A stretch of DNA of 64,000 nt from Chlorobiota bacterium (GTDB taxonomy: Bacteria > Bacteroidota > Ignavibacteria > OLB7), in the NCBI GenBank assembly GCA_028287785.1, contig JAQBOZ010000018.1:162225-226224 (forward strand), read 5' to 3'. Shown piece by piece: positions 8,176 through 16,284 of this stretch (within the stretch, counting starts at the first letter, position 1; each line of letters starts with the position of its first letter). The translations under genes were made by a program, and so were the position numbers. The notes beneath the pieces are model-generated. The model did no database searches. It was not told the DNA's origin and saw nothing but the letters and a program-made list of their open reading frames with translations.

Positions 8176-9561
8176 ATGGAACGTCGCATCGATATCCCCG
8201 CCTCCACCGGAGCCCGCGCCACATCGGGAGCGGCGCGGCGTCCGCGTCTCAGCTTCGAGGGGCGCATTTTCCGTATGGCGCTGATGGCCGGCTTTCCCGG
8301 CGCGCTCGTTTCGGTCATCCTCCTCTGGACCGGCGATTTCACGCCGAAGGTTCAATGGACCATCAGCCTGTTCGTGCTCCTTGCGTGGATCGGTTTCGCG
8401 CTGGCGGCGCGGGGTCGCGTCATCGTCTCGCTTCAGACGCTTTCCAATCTTCTGGCCGCGCTGCGCGAGGGGGATTATTCCTTTCGCGGCAGGATGGCGG
8501 GAAACGGCGACGACTCGCTTTCGGAGGTGATGCGGGAGATCAACCTGTTCAGCGAAATCCTCCGCGAGCAGCGGCTTGGCGCGCTGGAAGCCTCCGCCCT
8601 CCTCCGCACCGTCATGGCGGAAATCGATGTCGCCGTCTTCGCCTTCAACGCCGACGGCCGGCTGCTTCTGGTCAACCGCTCGGGGGAGGCGCTGCTGGCG
8701 CGGCCGGCCGAGGCACTTATCGGCGGAAACGCGGCGGAGCTTGGGCTTGCGGAGTGCCTGGCGGGCGAGGGTGAATCGACGCGGCAGATGACATTTCCCG
8801 GCGGCGCCGGACGCTGGGGAATCAGGCGAACGACATTCCGGCAGCAGGGTCTTCCCCACCATCTTCTCGTCCTCCTCGATCTGAGCCGACCGCTTCGTCG
8901 CGAGGAGCTGCACGCGTGGCAGCGGCTGGTGCGCGTGCTGGGGCATGAGTTGAACAATTCGCTGGCGCCGATCCGCTCGATCGCCGGAAGCCTGGGATCG
9001 CTGGTGGCGCGTGATGACCGGCCTGATGACTGGCGCGAGGATATGGAGCGCGGTCTGGCGGTGATAGGGTCGCGGGCGGCGGCGCTGAGTCGTTTCATGG
9101 AAGCCTACACGCGGCTGGCGCGATTGCCCGCCCCACGGTTTGCGCCGGTCGATATCGGCGAGCTTGTCGATCGCGTGGCACGGCTGGAGACGCGGCGGGA
9201 GATCATGATCCACACCGGCCCCGCGATGACGATCAGCGGCGATGCCGATCAACTGGAGCAACTCCTGATCAACCTCCTCCGCAACGCCGTGGATGCCGCG
9301 ATGGAAACCGGCGGGGCGGTAGAGATCGGATGGCGCGCGACCGGAAACGGCGTGGAGATCACGATCGCCGACGAAGGCGAGGGGGTTTCCAACACGACAA
9401 ATCTCTTCGTTCCGTTTTTCACGACAAAGCCGGAGGGAAGCGGCATCGGGCTGGTGCTGAGCAGGCAGATCGCGGAGGCGCACGGCGGCGCGCTGACGCT
9501 GGAAAACCGCGGCAACGGGAGCGGAGCCGTGACGCGGCTGATACTACCGTCGGGAGAATGA
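8176..9561 (+). CDS. NtrY-like membrane sensor histidine kinase
   Basis: 461 residues from ATG 8176; the frame extends to 8128, but that segment is family 2 repeat. Two transmembrane helices (about 32-52 and 58-78) are separated by only a few residues, so there is no periplasmic sensor domain. A HAMP-like linker and a PAS-like region (about 145-235) follow. The phospho-accepting His257 lies in RVLGHELNNSLAPIRSIAGS. The HATPase domain has an N-box (NLLRNAVDAAMETGG) and glycine boxes (IADEGEGVS, GSGIGLVLSRQI). It likely senses a cytoplasmic or membrane cue and phosphorylates the adjacent NtrC-type regulator. Its stop is 1 bp before the next gene's ATG. Confidence 0.88.
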   Translation: MERRIDIPASTGARATSGAARRPRLSFEGRIFRMALMAGFPGALVSVILLWTGDFTPKVQWTISLFVLLAWIGFALAARGRVIVSLQTLSNLLAALREGDYSFRGRMAGNGDDSLSEVMREINLFSEILREQRLGALEASALLRTVMAEIDVAVFAFNADGRLLLVNRSGEALLARPAEALIGGNAAELGLAECLAGEGESTRQMTFPGGAGRWGIRRTTFRQQGLPHHLLVLLDLSRPLRREELHAWQRLVRVLGHELNNSLAPIRSIAGSLGSLVARDDRPDDWREDMERGLAVIGSRAAALSRFMEAYTRLARLPAPRFAPVDIGELVDRVARLETRREIMIHTGPAMTISGDADQLEQLLINLLRNAVDAAMETGGAVEIGWRATGNGVEITIADEGEGVSNTTNLFVPFFTTKPEGSGIGLVLSRQIAEAHGGALTLENRGNGSGAVTRLILPSGE

Positions 9562-9562
9562 T

Positions 9563-10195
9563 ATGAGGGCATTTCTTATCCTCTGTGGAATTATTCTGTT
9601 CGGGTTGTTCATCGGGTATGTCACCAGACCGGTATCGTACAGGAATGCCGGAACTCCGCGTGGCGATTCATCGCATATCAAGCTCGCGCACCTGCCGATG
9701 AACATGGACCCGAACGAATTCGTCAGGCTCTTTCTCATGCAGATCGTAACGCTGGACTCCCCCAACGATGACTGGCGGGATATGTGGGCGGATCGGGGAT
9801 GGGGTTCGGAACGGGAATGGCGAGAACATATGGAATTGTTTTTTTACACCGCGAAGATCGAGATGATCCAATCCGGAGTTTCGGAGCGGGATATCGCCGA
9901 TGCGAAAATATACCAATTGAATGGCGAAGGGGATTCTGTTCAGGAAATAAAGGTCGATGTTCAAACGCCTTACAGGTTCACCCTGGCACCTGATAATCAG
10001 AGGATAGAAATGGGAATGGATATGTCCGGCAATTGCCTCCTCAACACCGACCTCAATGGAGACGGCGACACTGACAGCACTGATGCAGCCCTCGCGGGCC
10101 TGGTGGCGAAGCACGATAAGGCAAAGGATATCCTGAGCGTAAAATTTCCAAGCCGTTATTTGTATTATTCGGAATTTTTTGATGAGTTCGAATAA
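9563..10195 (+). CDS. Membrane-anchored protein with EF-hand/dockerin-like motif
   Basis: 210 residues with one N-terminal hydrophobic segment (AFLILCGIILFGLFIGYV), an uncleaved anchor or signal peptide, followed by a soluble acidic domain. Near the C-terminus NTDLNGDGDTDSTDAALAG matches the Ca2+-binding loop pattern of dockerin/EF-hand repeats (DxNxDGxxxxxD), though only one loop is present. It follows the kinase gene by 1 bp, so it is cotranscribed and probably translationally coupled. A link to the two-component system is inferred from position only. No family is recognised. Confidence 0.62.
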   Translation: MRAFLILCGIILFGLFIGYVTRPVSYRNAGTPRGDSSHIKLAHLPMNMDPNEFVRLFLMQIVTLDSPNDDWRDMWADRGWGSEREWREHMELFFYTAKIEMIQSGVSERDIADAKIYQLNGEGDSVQEIKVDVQTPYRFTLAPDNQRIEMGMDMSGNCLLNTDLNGDGDTDSTDAALAGLVAKHDKAKDILSVKFPSRYLYYSEFFDEFE

Positions 10196-10306
10196 CTGAA
10201 TTTATCCTGCTGATAGAAATCCTCGCGGAGAACATCGCATCTGAAATTCCTGCTATGGAACTTGAATACTTTAAGAATCATATCGCATCATTTTTCAATA
10301 CATCGC

Positions 10307-10651
10307 ATGGCAAAGCTCACATCGCTCGATGATCTTAAATCGCTTCTCTCGGAGGAGGATCAGCGCGCGGTCGAGGCCGCACGGAAGAAGGTCGAGACGG
10401 GATACGGCGGACGGCCGCAGAAGCTGGATGTCAGGCTGGACACCAAGCGGAGGCGGGGGAAAACCGTCACGCTGATCACCGGCTTCGAGTCGAACCCTGA
10501 CCGACTGGAGGAGATCGCCGGCATGCTGAAGAAAGGCTGTGGCGCGGGGGGAACCGTGCAGGATAATTCAATCGAGATTCAGGGGGATCATCGCGGCAAG
10601 GTGATCGAGCGGTTGAAAACGCTCGGGTTCGAGATCCGGGAGAAGAAATAA
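10307..10651 (+). CDS. SUI1/eIF1-like translation initiation factor (YciH type)
   Basis: About 114 residues from ATG 10307 (MAKLTSLDDL); the open frame upstream of it lacks family features. The SUI1 domain is in the C-terminal two thirds: LDVRLDTKRRRGKTVTLITGF, then a KKGCGAGGTV loop with the conserved glycines, then IEIQGDHRGKVIERLKTLGF. The family includes eukaryotic eIF1 and bacterial YciH. The factors bind the small ribosomal subunit near the initiation site; the bacterial role is less clear. The gene is monocistronic and is followed directly by a family 2 repeat. Confidence 0.88.
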   Translation: MAKLTSLDDLKSLLSEEDQRAVEAARKKVETGYGGRPQKLDVRLDTKRRRGKTVTLITGFESNPDRLEEIAGMLKKGCGAGGTVQDNSIEIQGDHRGKVIERLKTLGFEIREKK

Positions 10652-10652
10652 T

Positions 10653-10702
10653 GTGCGCGGGGCGCTGCCCACGCACCAGGGATTGCGCCCCTCCGGGGCT
10701 TG
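10653..10702. repeat. Family 2 repeat, copy B
   Basis: It starts 2 bp after the SUI1 gene's stop. It contains GCGCGGGGCGCTGCCC, then ACCAGGGATTGCGCCCCTCC, then GGGGCTTG: the reverse complement of copy A's core. At this position it could act as a 3' stem-loop. Confidence 0.6.
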
Positions 10703-10790
10703 AAGAAGGCTTTTCCGCTCACGCAGCGGGTGGGGTTGTTCAGGTTTGACAGGGGCATCTATTTTACTACCATATCGCTTGAGGAACGCA

Positions 10791-11471
10791 ATGGATACTT
10801 CGGGAATACCGGCATCGTGGATGAAATTGCTGGGGGATGAAATGGACCAGCCGTATTTCAGGAAGCTGGAGGAATTTGTCGATGAGCAGCGAAAGAAAGG
10901 CCCGGTCTTCCCGCCGGAGGAGGATGTATTCTCCGCGCTGAAGATCACGCCGTACGATCGCGTCAATGTGCTGCTGCTGGGGCAGGACCCCTATCACGAT
11001 AACAATCAGGCGCACGGACTCTGCTTCTCGGTGCTCCCCGGAATAAAACCGCCGCCATCGCTGATGAACATCTTCAAGGAACTGCGCGATGATCTTGGAT
11101 TTCCCATTCCGAACAACGGCTATCTGGTCCCCTGGGCGGAGCAGGGAATATTGATGCTGAACGCCGTGCTGACGGTGCGCGCCCACGAGCCGAACTCCCA
11201 CAAGGGAAAAGGCTGGGAGAAATTCACCGACGCGATCATCCGCAAGGTCAACGATCGAACGGAGCCGGTTGTCTTCGTTCTCTGGGGAGGGTACGCGCAG
11301 AAGAAAAAGGCGCTGATCGATGCCGACCGACATGTGATCATCTCATCCGCGCACCCCTCTCCCCTCTCGGCGCACAGTGGATTTTTCGGGAGCCGGCCGT
11401 TTTCAAAGATCAACGCCGCGCTGAAGGATGCGGGACATGCGGAGATCGACTGGAAGATTCCGGATCTGTAG
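10791..11471 (+). CDS. ung: Uracil-DNA glycosylase (family 1)
   Basis: 226 residues from ATG 10791, preceded by a GAGG Shine-Dalgarno; the frame also opens at TTG 10746. The water-activating motif GQDPYHDNNQAHG is at 64-76 with catalytic Asp66, and the DNA-intercalation motif HPSPLSAHSGFFG starts at His188. The PPPSL loop (87-91) and the LLNAVLTV-type strand (LMLNAVLTVR) also match the family. The enzyme removes uracil from DNA to start base-excision repair in the cytoplasm. The length matches E. coli Ung. It appears monocistronic, and repeats follow it. Confidence 0.96.
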   Translation: MDTSGIPASWMKLLGDEMDQPYFRKLEEFVDEQRKKGPVFPPEEDVFSALKITPYDRVNVLLLGQDPYHDNNQAHGLCFSVLPGIKPPPSLMNIFKELRDDLGFPIPNNGYLVPWAEQGILMLNAVLTVRAHEPNSHKGKGWEKFTDAIIRKVNDRTEPVVFVLWGGYAQKKKALIDADRHVIISSAHPSPLSAHSGFFGSRPFSKINAALKDAGHAEIDWKIPDL

Positions 11472-11536
11472 GGTTGTGATCAGAATCAGACAGTGACCCC
11501 TGGTGATATGGGAATCATGGAAAGCATCAGTCTTTA

Positions 11537-11705
11537 CAGCCCCGGCGAGGCGAACCGGTTGTAGCAATGCAACCTCTTCCATGATTTCAGGCTCCAGCGG
11601 AGCGTACCATTCTGCCCGCATGGGAAGATGATTCGCTCCGCTGGAGCTTGAACAAAAAGAGGCACCGTCGTTGCTACAACCGGCGCGCTCCTGACGGAGC
11701 TTGAA
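11537..11705. repeat. Family 1 repeat unit
   Basis: A unit with an outer arm GAACCGGTTGTAGCAATG, an inner arm GGCTCCAGCGGAGCGTACCA, the inverse inner arm TTCGCTCCGCTGGAGCTTGA, and the inverse outer arm GTTGCTACAACCGG, ending in CGGAGCTTGAAG. The arms nest, so one strand could fold into a long branched hairpin. Its closest copy lies 280 bp downstream. Confidence 0.7.
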
Positions 11706-11816
11706 GAGGGATGAATCGAGAGATGATGAATGGACATCCCCCATCGCGTCAACCACAACCGCATCTGAAGAGGGATAAATCGAGAGATAATGAATAATCG
11801 ACTATATCGGCATTTT

Positions 11817-11985
11817 CAGCCCCAGCGGGGCGAACCGGTTGTGGAAATACCACCTCTTCCATGATTTCAGGCTCCAGCGGAGCGTACCATTCTACCCGCA
11901 TGAGAAGATGGTTCGCTCCGCTGGAGCTTGAACAAAAAAGGGAACGTCACTGCTGCAACCAGCGCGCTTCTGACGGAGCTTGAAG
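11817..11985. repeat. Family 1 repeat unit, tandem copy
   Basis: A near-duplicate of the unit at 11537-11705, including its less conserved spacers (ACCTCTTCCATGATTTCAGG; GAACAAAAAAG). A spare copy of the tail (GAAGAGGGATAAATCGAGAG) lies between them at about 11768. The high identity suggests recent duplication. It ends about 35 bp from the stop of the convergent minus-strand citrate synthase gene. Confidence 0.7.
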
Positions 11986-12020
11986 AGGGATGGATGATCG
12001 CGCGGATACACATGGCTCCT

Positions 12021-13232
12021 CTACCCATAATTCTCCTCGGGCTGTCGACCGGTGTAGAGGGCGCGCGGGCGGATCAGCCGGTCCATCTCGTACTGTTCAA
12101 TCGCGTGGCCTATCCATCCGATCGTCCGCCCAATCGCAAAGAGCGTCAGCACGCTCCCATCGGGGAGGCCGAGCGCGTTTGCCAGCGTCACCAGCCCCAT
12201 GTCGATCGTCGGATGATCGCCGGTCAACTCGTGCATCGCCGCGCAGACGCCGGCGGCCAGCCGCAGCGCCGCGGATTTTGGGAAGGCGGCAACGGTCATA
12301 TCGAGAAGAGCGCGACCGCGCGGATCGCCATTGGGATAGAGAGGATGATGGAATCCCGGTATCGTCTCCCCCCGTCGCAGCCGCGAGGCAATGACATCGG
12401 CCGAACGTTCCGGCTTCCCGATCTCCCGCAGCAGTCCCTCCACCCGTTCGGTATATCCTCCATGCTTCGTCCCTCCAAGCGCCGCAAGCCCCGCGGCCAC
12501 CGCGGCGTATGGCGTGGAGCCGGCGGAGGCAACGCAGCGGACGGAGAACGTGGAGATGTTCAACTCGTGATCGGCCGCGAGGATCAGCGCGGCGCCGATC
12601 AACCGTGCATGCGCCCCGGATCGCGAGCGCGGCGAAAGGCCCGCGGCGATGCCATCACTCAACCCGGCATTTCCCGACGCGATCTTCACCATCATCCCGA
12701 GCATCCTGGCGCCGGTGGCGCGCACCCCTTTCGCGCGGAGATCGTAGGCGGCGCGATCATCGGCCGCGGCGACCGGCAGAAGCAGTTGAAACTGATTGAT
12801 CGGGGCAAGCCCCTCCACGCTCTTCCGCATGCCGGACCATCTGCGTGGAAATGCTCCATCGAACCGGACCGGCTCGAAATCCCCACGCCAGATCAACCCC
12901 GCCACCTCCTCCACGCTCCGCCCCGATGCCAGATCCACCGCGTCGTACCCGCGATAGAAAACCTTTCCGTCGGCAATCAGCGTAATCGCCGATTCGAGCA
13001 GCGGCGTTCCCCAGTGAAGCGCGCCACGCGCCGCGGTCGATGGATCGTGCCGCGCCTCCTTCCGTCGTTTCAGCCGCTCCACATCCTCGGCCAGATATCG
13101 CCGATCACGTTTTGTGCCGGCGGTCGTCTCGGAATGGATCAGCCCGCGGCTGACGTAGGAATAGAGCGTGGCGGCCGTCACTCCCAGCTCGCGGGCCGCC
13201 TCCCGCGCCGTCAGATAGCGTTGTTCGTTCAT
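12021..13232 (-). CDS. Citrate synthase-like protein with N-terminal helix-turn-helix
   Basis: 403 residues. Residues 6-58 form a MerR-like DNA-binding domain (YLTAREAARELGVTAATLYS, then YVSRGLI and a basic RRYLAEDVERLKRRKE end). Residues about 70-400 are citrate synthase fold, with the catalytic triad kept: His222 in DHELNISTFS, His295/296 in GFHHPLYPNGDPRG and Asp344 in PTIDMGL. The second loop is divergent (usually GFGHRVY). It is divergent from a second citrate synthase 66 bp away, with a dyad between them. I infer either a citrate synthase paralogue or a metabolite-sensing regulator of its neighbour; fused HTH-citrate synthases of this kind are known, but their role is not well settled. 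Confidence 0.82.
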   Translation of the reverse strand: MNEQRYLTAREAARELGVTAATLYSYVSRGLIHSETTAGTKRDRRYLAEDVERLKRRKEARHDPSTAARGALHWGTPLLESAITLIADGKVFYRGYDAVDLASGRSVEEVAGLIWRGDFEPVRFDGAFPRRWSGMRKSVEGLAPINQFQLLLPVAAADDRAAYDLRAKGVRATGARMLGMMVKIASGNAGLSDGIAAGLSPRSRSGAHARLIGAALILAADHELNISTFSVRCVASAGSTPYAAVAAGLAALGGTKHGGYTERVEGLLREIGKPERSADVIASRLRRGETIPGFHHPLYPNGDPRGRALLDMTVAAFPKSAALRLAAGVCAAMHELTGDHPTIDMGLVTLANALGLPDGSVLTLFAIGRTIGWIGHAIEQYEMDRLIRPRALYTGRQPEENYG

Positions 13233-13241
13233 CGGGCAAAC

Positions 13242-13263
13242 ATATCGATTATCGAATCAATAT
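13242..13263. promoter_or_regulatory. Dyad operator candidate in the divergent citrate synthase promoter
   Basis: An imperfect 22-bp inverted repeat, ATATcGATT-ATCG-AATCaATAT, with 8 of 9 arm positions pairing. It lies between the HTH-citrate synthase and the other citrate synthase. It abuts a plausible -35 TTGACA at 13263-13268, with a weak -10 (TAGATT) about 18 bp on, pointing to the plus-strand gene. A natural ligand would be the HTH domain of the adjacent protein; that is inference. Confidence 0.42.
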
Positions 13264-13298
13264 TGACAGCAGGTCATCCAGCGCAATAGATTGCATCC

Positions 13299-14468
13299 AT
13301 GAGTCAGCAACAACATTCAACAGGCAGAACGATGAACGATGAAATGATTGTCAGGTCGGGGCTGGAGGGAGTGGTCGCCGCGAGCACGGCGTTGAGCGGC
13401 GTGGATGGCGAGGCGGGGGAGCTGGTTATCGCGGGGTTTCCGCTCGCCGAGCTTGCCCCCAACGCGACGTTCGAGGAGACGATCCATCTTCTCTGGAAGG
13501 GAGATCTCCCGGATGCCGATTCCCTTCCGGATCTGCGGGAATCGCTCGCCGCCGCGCGCGCCCTCCCTCCGATGACGCTTCAGCTCCTCCGCGAGGCCGC
13601 AACGCTGCGCCTTCCGGCGATGGACGCGCTCCGCATGGCCGCCGGCACATTGATCACAACGCCGAACGATGCCGATCCCGCGCGTGAGGGAATCCCGATC
13701 GCCGCCCGTGTTCCCACGATCGTGGCCGCGTACCACAGGCTTGCCAGCGGCCACGACCCGATAGCACCGCGCGCCGATCTTGGACACTCCGCGAATTATC
13801 TCCACATGCTTACCGGCTCCGAGCCGGACGCCGCCGCGGTCAGAGGGCTGGACACGTATCTCAACACCGTGGTCGATCACGGGCTGAACGCATCGACATT
13901 CACCGCGCGGGTGATCACATCGACAGGCTCCGATCTGGTTTCGGCGGTCGTGGGCGCGGTGGGGGCGCTGAAGGGGCCTCTGCACGGCGGCGCTCCGGGG
14001 CCGGCGCTGGATATGGTGTTCGAGATCGGAACGGCGGAACGGGCGGAGGGATATCTGCGGGAGAAGCTGGAGCGTGGCGAGCGGCTGATGGGATTCGGGC
14101 ACAGGATCTACAAGGTGCGCGATCCCCGCGCCGATGTGCTTGCGGAAGCATCGGAAAAACTGTTCGAGGATGGGCGCGACCGCGCGATCTATCTGCTGGC
14201 GAGGGACGTGGAATCAACGGCGCTCCGGCTGCTGGCCGAGCGCAAGCCGGAGCGGAGGCTTCAGACCAACGTGGAGTTCTACACGGCGCTTCTTCTCCAC
14301 GGACTCTCCCTGCCGACTGAACTTTTCACGCCGACATTTGCGGTCAGCCGCGTCGTCGGGTGGATAGCGCATGCGTTCGAGCAGCGGCGGGCCGGTCGCC
14401 TGATCCGCCCGCAATCGGTCTACACCGGCGCGCGCGACAACCGATGGATTCCGATCGAGCGGCGCTGA
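13299..14468 (+). CDS. Citrate/2-methylcitrate synthase family enzyme
   Basis: 389 residues, full-length citrate synthase of the short, non-hexameric bacterial type. Catalytic residues are visible: His194 in VDHGLNASTF, His268 in GFGHRIYKVRDPRAD, and the third acid as Glu326 in NVEFYTALLL (Asp in classical enzymes; Glu occurs in some family members). The N-terminus VRSGLEGVVAASTALSGVDG is typical. If the TTGACA at 13263 is used, transcription would begin near the annotated ATG, so ATG 13332 is a reasonable alternative start. It condenses acetyl-CoA (or propionyl-CoA) with oxaloacetate; the substrate cannot be fixed from sequence. It is paired divergently with the HTH-citrate synthase. Confidence 0.9.
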   Translation: MSQQQHSTGRTMNDEMIVRSGLEGVVAASTALSGVDGEAGELVIAGFPLAELAPNATFEETIHLLWKGDLPDADSLPDLRESLAAARALPPMTLQLLREAATLRLPAMDALRMAAGTLITTPNDADPAREGIPIAARVPTIVAAYHRLASGHDPIAPRADLGHSANYLHMLTGSEPDAAAVRGLDTYLNTVVDHGLNASTFTARVITSTGSDLVSAVVGAVGALKGPLHGGAPGPALDMVFEIGTAERAEGYLREKLERGERLMGFGHRIYKVRDPRADVLAEASEKLFEDGRDRAIYLLARDVESTALRLLAERKPERRLQTNVEFYTALLLHGLSLPTELFTPTFAVSRVVGWIAHAFEQRRAGRLIRPQSVYTGARDNRWIPIERR

Positions 14469-14543
14469 CGCGATAACGAAGATCATCCTTCATATGATTC
14501 GCCGGGTCGTTGCGGGCTGGTTCGGCACGGTACGTGCTCACCC

Positions 14544-15104
14544 ATGAAGAGATATTCCGCGTACTTCAACCAGCGATCATCCATGGAAAACGAACCGGCG
14601 GAGAAACCAAGCGGAAGGGGACTTGGGACGATCATCGTCCTGGCGGGCCTGGTGATCGGCATCGGCCTGGCGGGGCTGATCATGCGCGATCCGGCCACAT
14701 CCCCCGGCACAATCGATTTCACGCTCCGCCAGCGGCAGTATCAGGGGATGGTCACGAAAATCCTCGCGCACAACCTCCGGCCGGGAGATCGGAAACGTTT
14801 TCGGGCACGGGGGGATATGCTGACCGAGCTGGCGCCGGCCGATACGATCGTGAGCGGCAAAGGCGATGGAATGATCTGGGCGGAAAGCTCGATGCGTGGA
14901 ATTCTGATGGTCGTGATCGAAACCGCCGACAAGGGACATGGAAAGGAATACGGATACTTCTATTCATCGGGACCGGCGGCGGACGGCCAGCCGTCATGGC
15001 CGGCGATCGAGCTGGGAGATCGCGAATGGTATGTCGATTCCCAGTTGAACGGCAACTGGTGGTCGATTTATAATAATCCGGCTGAAAAGCACAGCAGGAA
15101 TTGA
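14544..15104 (+). CDS. Single-pass membrane protein of unknown function
   Basis: About 186 residues (173 if ATG 14583 is used). One transmembrane helix (LGTIIVLAGLVIGIGLAGLIM, near residue 30-50) follows a short polar N-terminus, so the domain of about 120 residues is probably outside the membrane. That domain is mixed alpha/beta, ending in a Trp/Tyr-rich stretch (REWYVDSQLNGNWWSIYNNP). No family is recognised. It lies 75 bp after the citrate synthase gene and may share its transcript. Confidence 0.55.
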   Translation: MKRYSAYFNQRSSMENEPAEKPSGRGLGTIIVLAGLVIGIGLAGLIMRDPATSPGTIDFTLRQRQYQGMVTKILAHNLRPGDRKRFRARGDMLTELAPADTIVSGKGDGMIWAESSMRGILMVVIETADKGHGKEYGYFYSSGPAADGQPSWPAIELGDREWYVDSQLNGNWWSIYNNPAEKHSRN

Positions 15105-15556
15105 CACGCTCCGGAAATCATGATATGCAGGTAGCCGATATGCGCGGCGCCTTGTTTCGCGACCATCGGGTTGGTATGGTCGGCGCTCCGGATTCGAACC
15201 GCCTGGAAAGGGGCTGGAAGCCAATTCCGACAGGATTTCCCATTACTCGGAAATACATTTCCCCGCAGAGGAGAGCTCAAATCCCTATTCGAAAACAATG
15301 CCGTCGCAAAATCGTGATGACGCGGCGAAGACAGGCGCCGTGGCCGCGTTCCATGTCGGCGCGGAAATTCCAGTTGGAGAGAGGCGGCTGATCGCCCCGC
15401 GGATACACTGCACACTTCCATCCTTCCCGATCCCGCGTTACGTCCCACGGTGTTCGATCTCACTTTCGGCCTGCGGTATTCGTTCTGATTATCGTTAACG
15501 GATGCATTTTGATTACTGACATATTCCGGTGGCAACGGCAATCCGGCGCACTATTT
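15105..15556. other. Intergenic, no convincing gene
   Basis: About 450 bp. It contains a T-arm-like GGTTCGAATCC on the minus strand near 15189, but no acceptor, D or anticodon arms fit around it, so no tRNA is called. The open frames on both strands have biased composition and no recognisable domain. Confidence 0.4.
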
Positions 15557-16252
15557 ATGAAAACAACATCGATCAATTTCCTTCTGATTATCTCCCTTTT
15601 TCTCACCATCTGCACGCCCGCCCGCTCGCAGAATATCTGGACGCAGACGAACGGGCCGAACGGCGGCGGCGGCGCGGCGATAGCGATCGATTCCACCGGA
15701 AACATTTTCGCGGGGCTTTTTGCCGGAGGGATATTCCGTTCCAGCGATCGCGGCGGACGGTGGGAGCCTGTCCGCAACGGCCTCCGCCCTTCCAGAATCA
15801 CGTCGATCGCGGTGAACTCCGCCAATGTGATATTCGCGGCCACCACGGAGCTGTGGAACGATACGGACTACGTGTATATCTCCACGGATCACGGCAACAA
15901 CTGGGCGCGGAGCAAGAGGGGCATCTACTACGAACCGATCCGCGAGCTTCGCATCGCCCCGAACGATCACATCTTCGCCCGTCAGGATTTCGCCGACTAT
16001 CGCTCCACCGACAACGGCGCCACCTGGACGGAGATCACGCCCCGCAATACCGTCCGGCAGTGGCGGATGGCGATCGGCAACAACGGCTACATTTATGTGG
16101 CGAACGACAGCGGCCTCTATCGCTCCACCAACGATGGGTCATCGTGGAAACTGGTTCAGCGAAGTTCCCATCCGGTGAACTACAGCGTCTTCACGGCGCA
16201 AAACGGGGATATCTACACGCAGGATATTGCGCCCTCCGGGGCTTTCCGCTGA
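15557..16252 (+). CDS. Secreted Asp-box (BNR) repeat protein, C-terminally truncated
   Basis: 231 residues from ATG 15557, beginning with a signal peptide (SINFLLIISLFLTICTPARSQ). Four Asp-box repeats are visible (RSSDRGGRW, ISTDHGNNW, RSTDNGATW, RSTNDGSSW), the S/T-x-D/N-x-G-x-x-W signature of sialidase/sortilin-type beta-propellers. Such proteins in this phylum usually run much longer and end in a sorting domain. Here the frame ends within a family 2 repeat: the final codons (IAPSGAFR) are read from that element. So this is probably a propeller gene cut short by repeat insertion or recombination. Function and partner are unknown. Confidence 0.68.
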   Translation: MKTTSINFLLIISLFLTICTPARSQNIWTQTNGPNGGGGAAIAIDSTGNIFAGLFAGGIFRSSDRGGRWEPVRNGLRPSRITSIAVNSANVIFAATTELWNDTDYVYISTDHGNNWARSKRGIYYEPIRELRIAPNDHIFARQDFADYRSTDNGATWTEITPRNTVRQWRMAIGNNGYIYVANDSGLYRSTNDGSSWKLVQRSSHPVNYSVFTAQNGDIYTQDIAPSGAFR

Positions 16253-16284
16253 CGCGGCAGATGGCGTCCTTCAACAGTCCGTTA
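16226..16284. repeat. Family 2 repeat, copy D, at a truncated gene end
   Basis: ATTGCGCCCTCCGGGGCTTT (from 16226) matches the core of copy B, and the following TTCCGCTGACGCGGCAG parallels copy B's TTCCGCTCACGCAGCGGG. The tail (GTCCTTCAACAGTC) matches copies A and C. It overlaps the last codons of the Asp-box gene and reaches the stop of the ThyX-like gene on the other strand. Confidence 0.55.

Noticed and set aside
8140..9483. Long minus-strand frame
   Set aside because: It is antisense to the histidine kinase with its full set of motifs; its composition is Arg/Gln/His rich with no domain.
15181..15260. tRNA-like T-arm (GGTTCGAATCC) on the minus strand
   Set aside because: The T stem pairs in only three positions and no D arm, anticodon arm or matching acceptor stem could be drawn around it.
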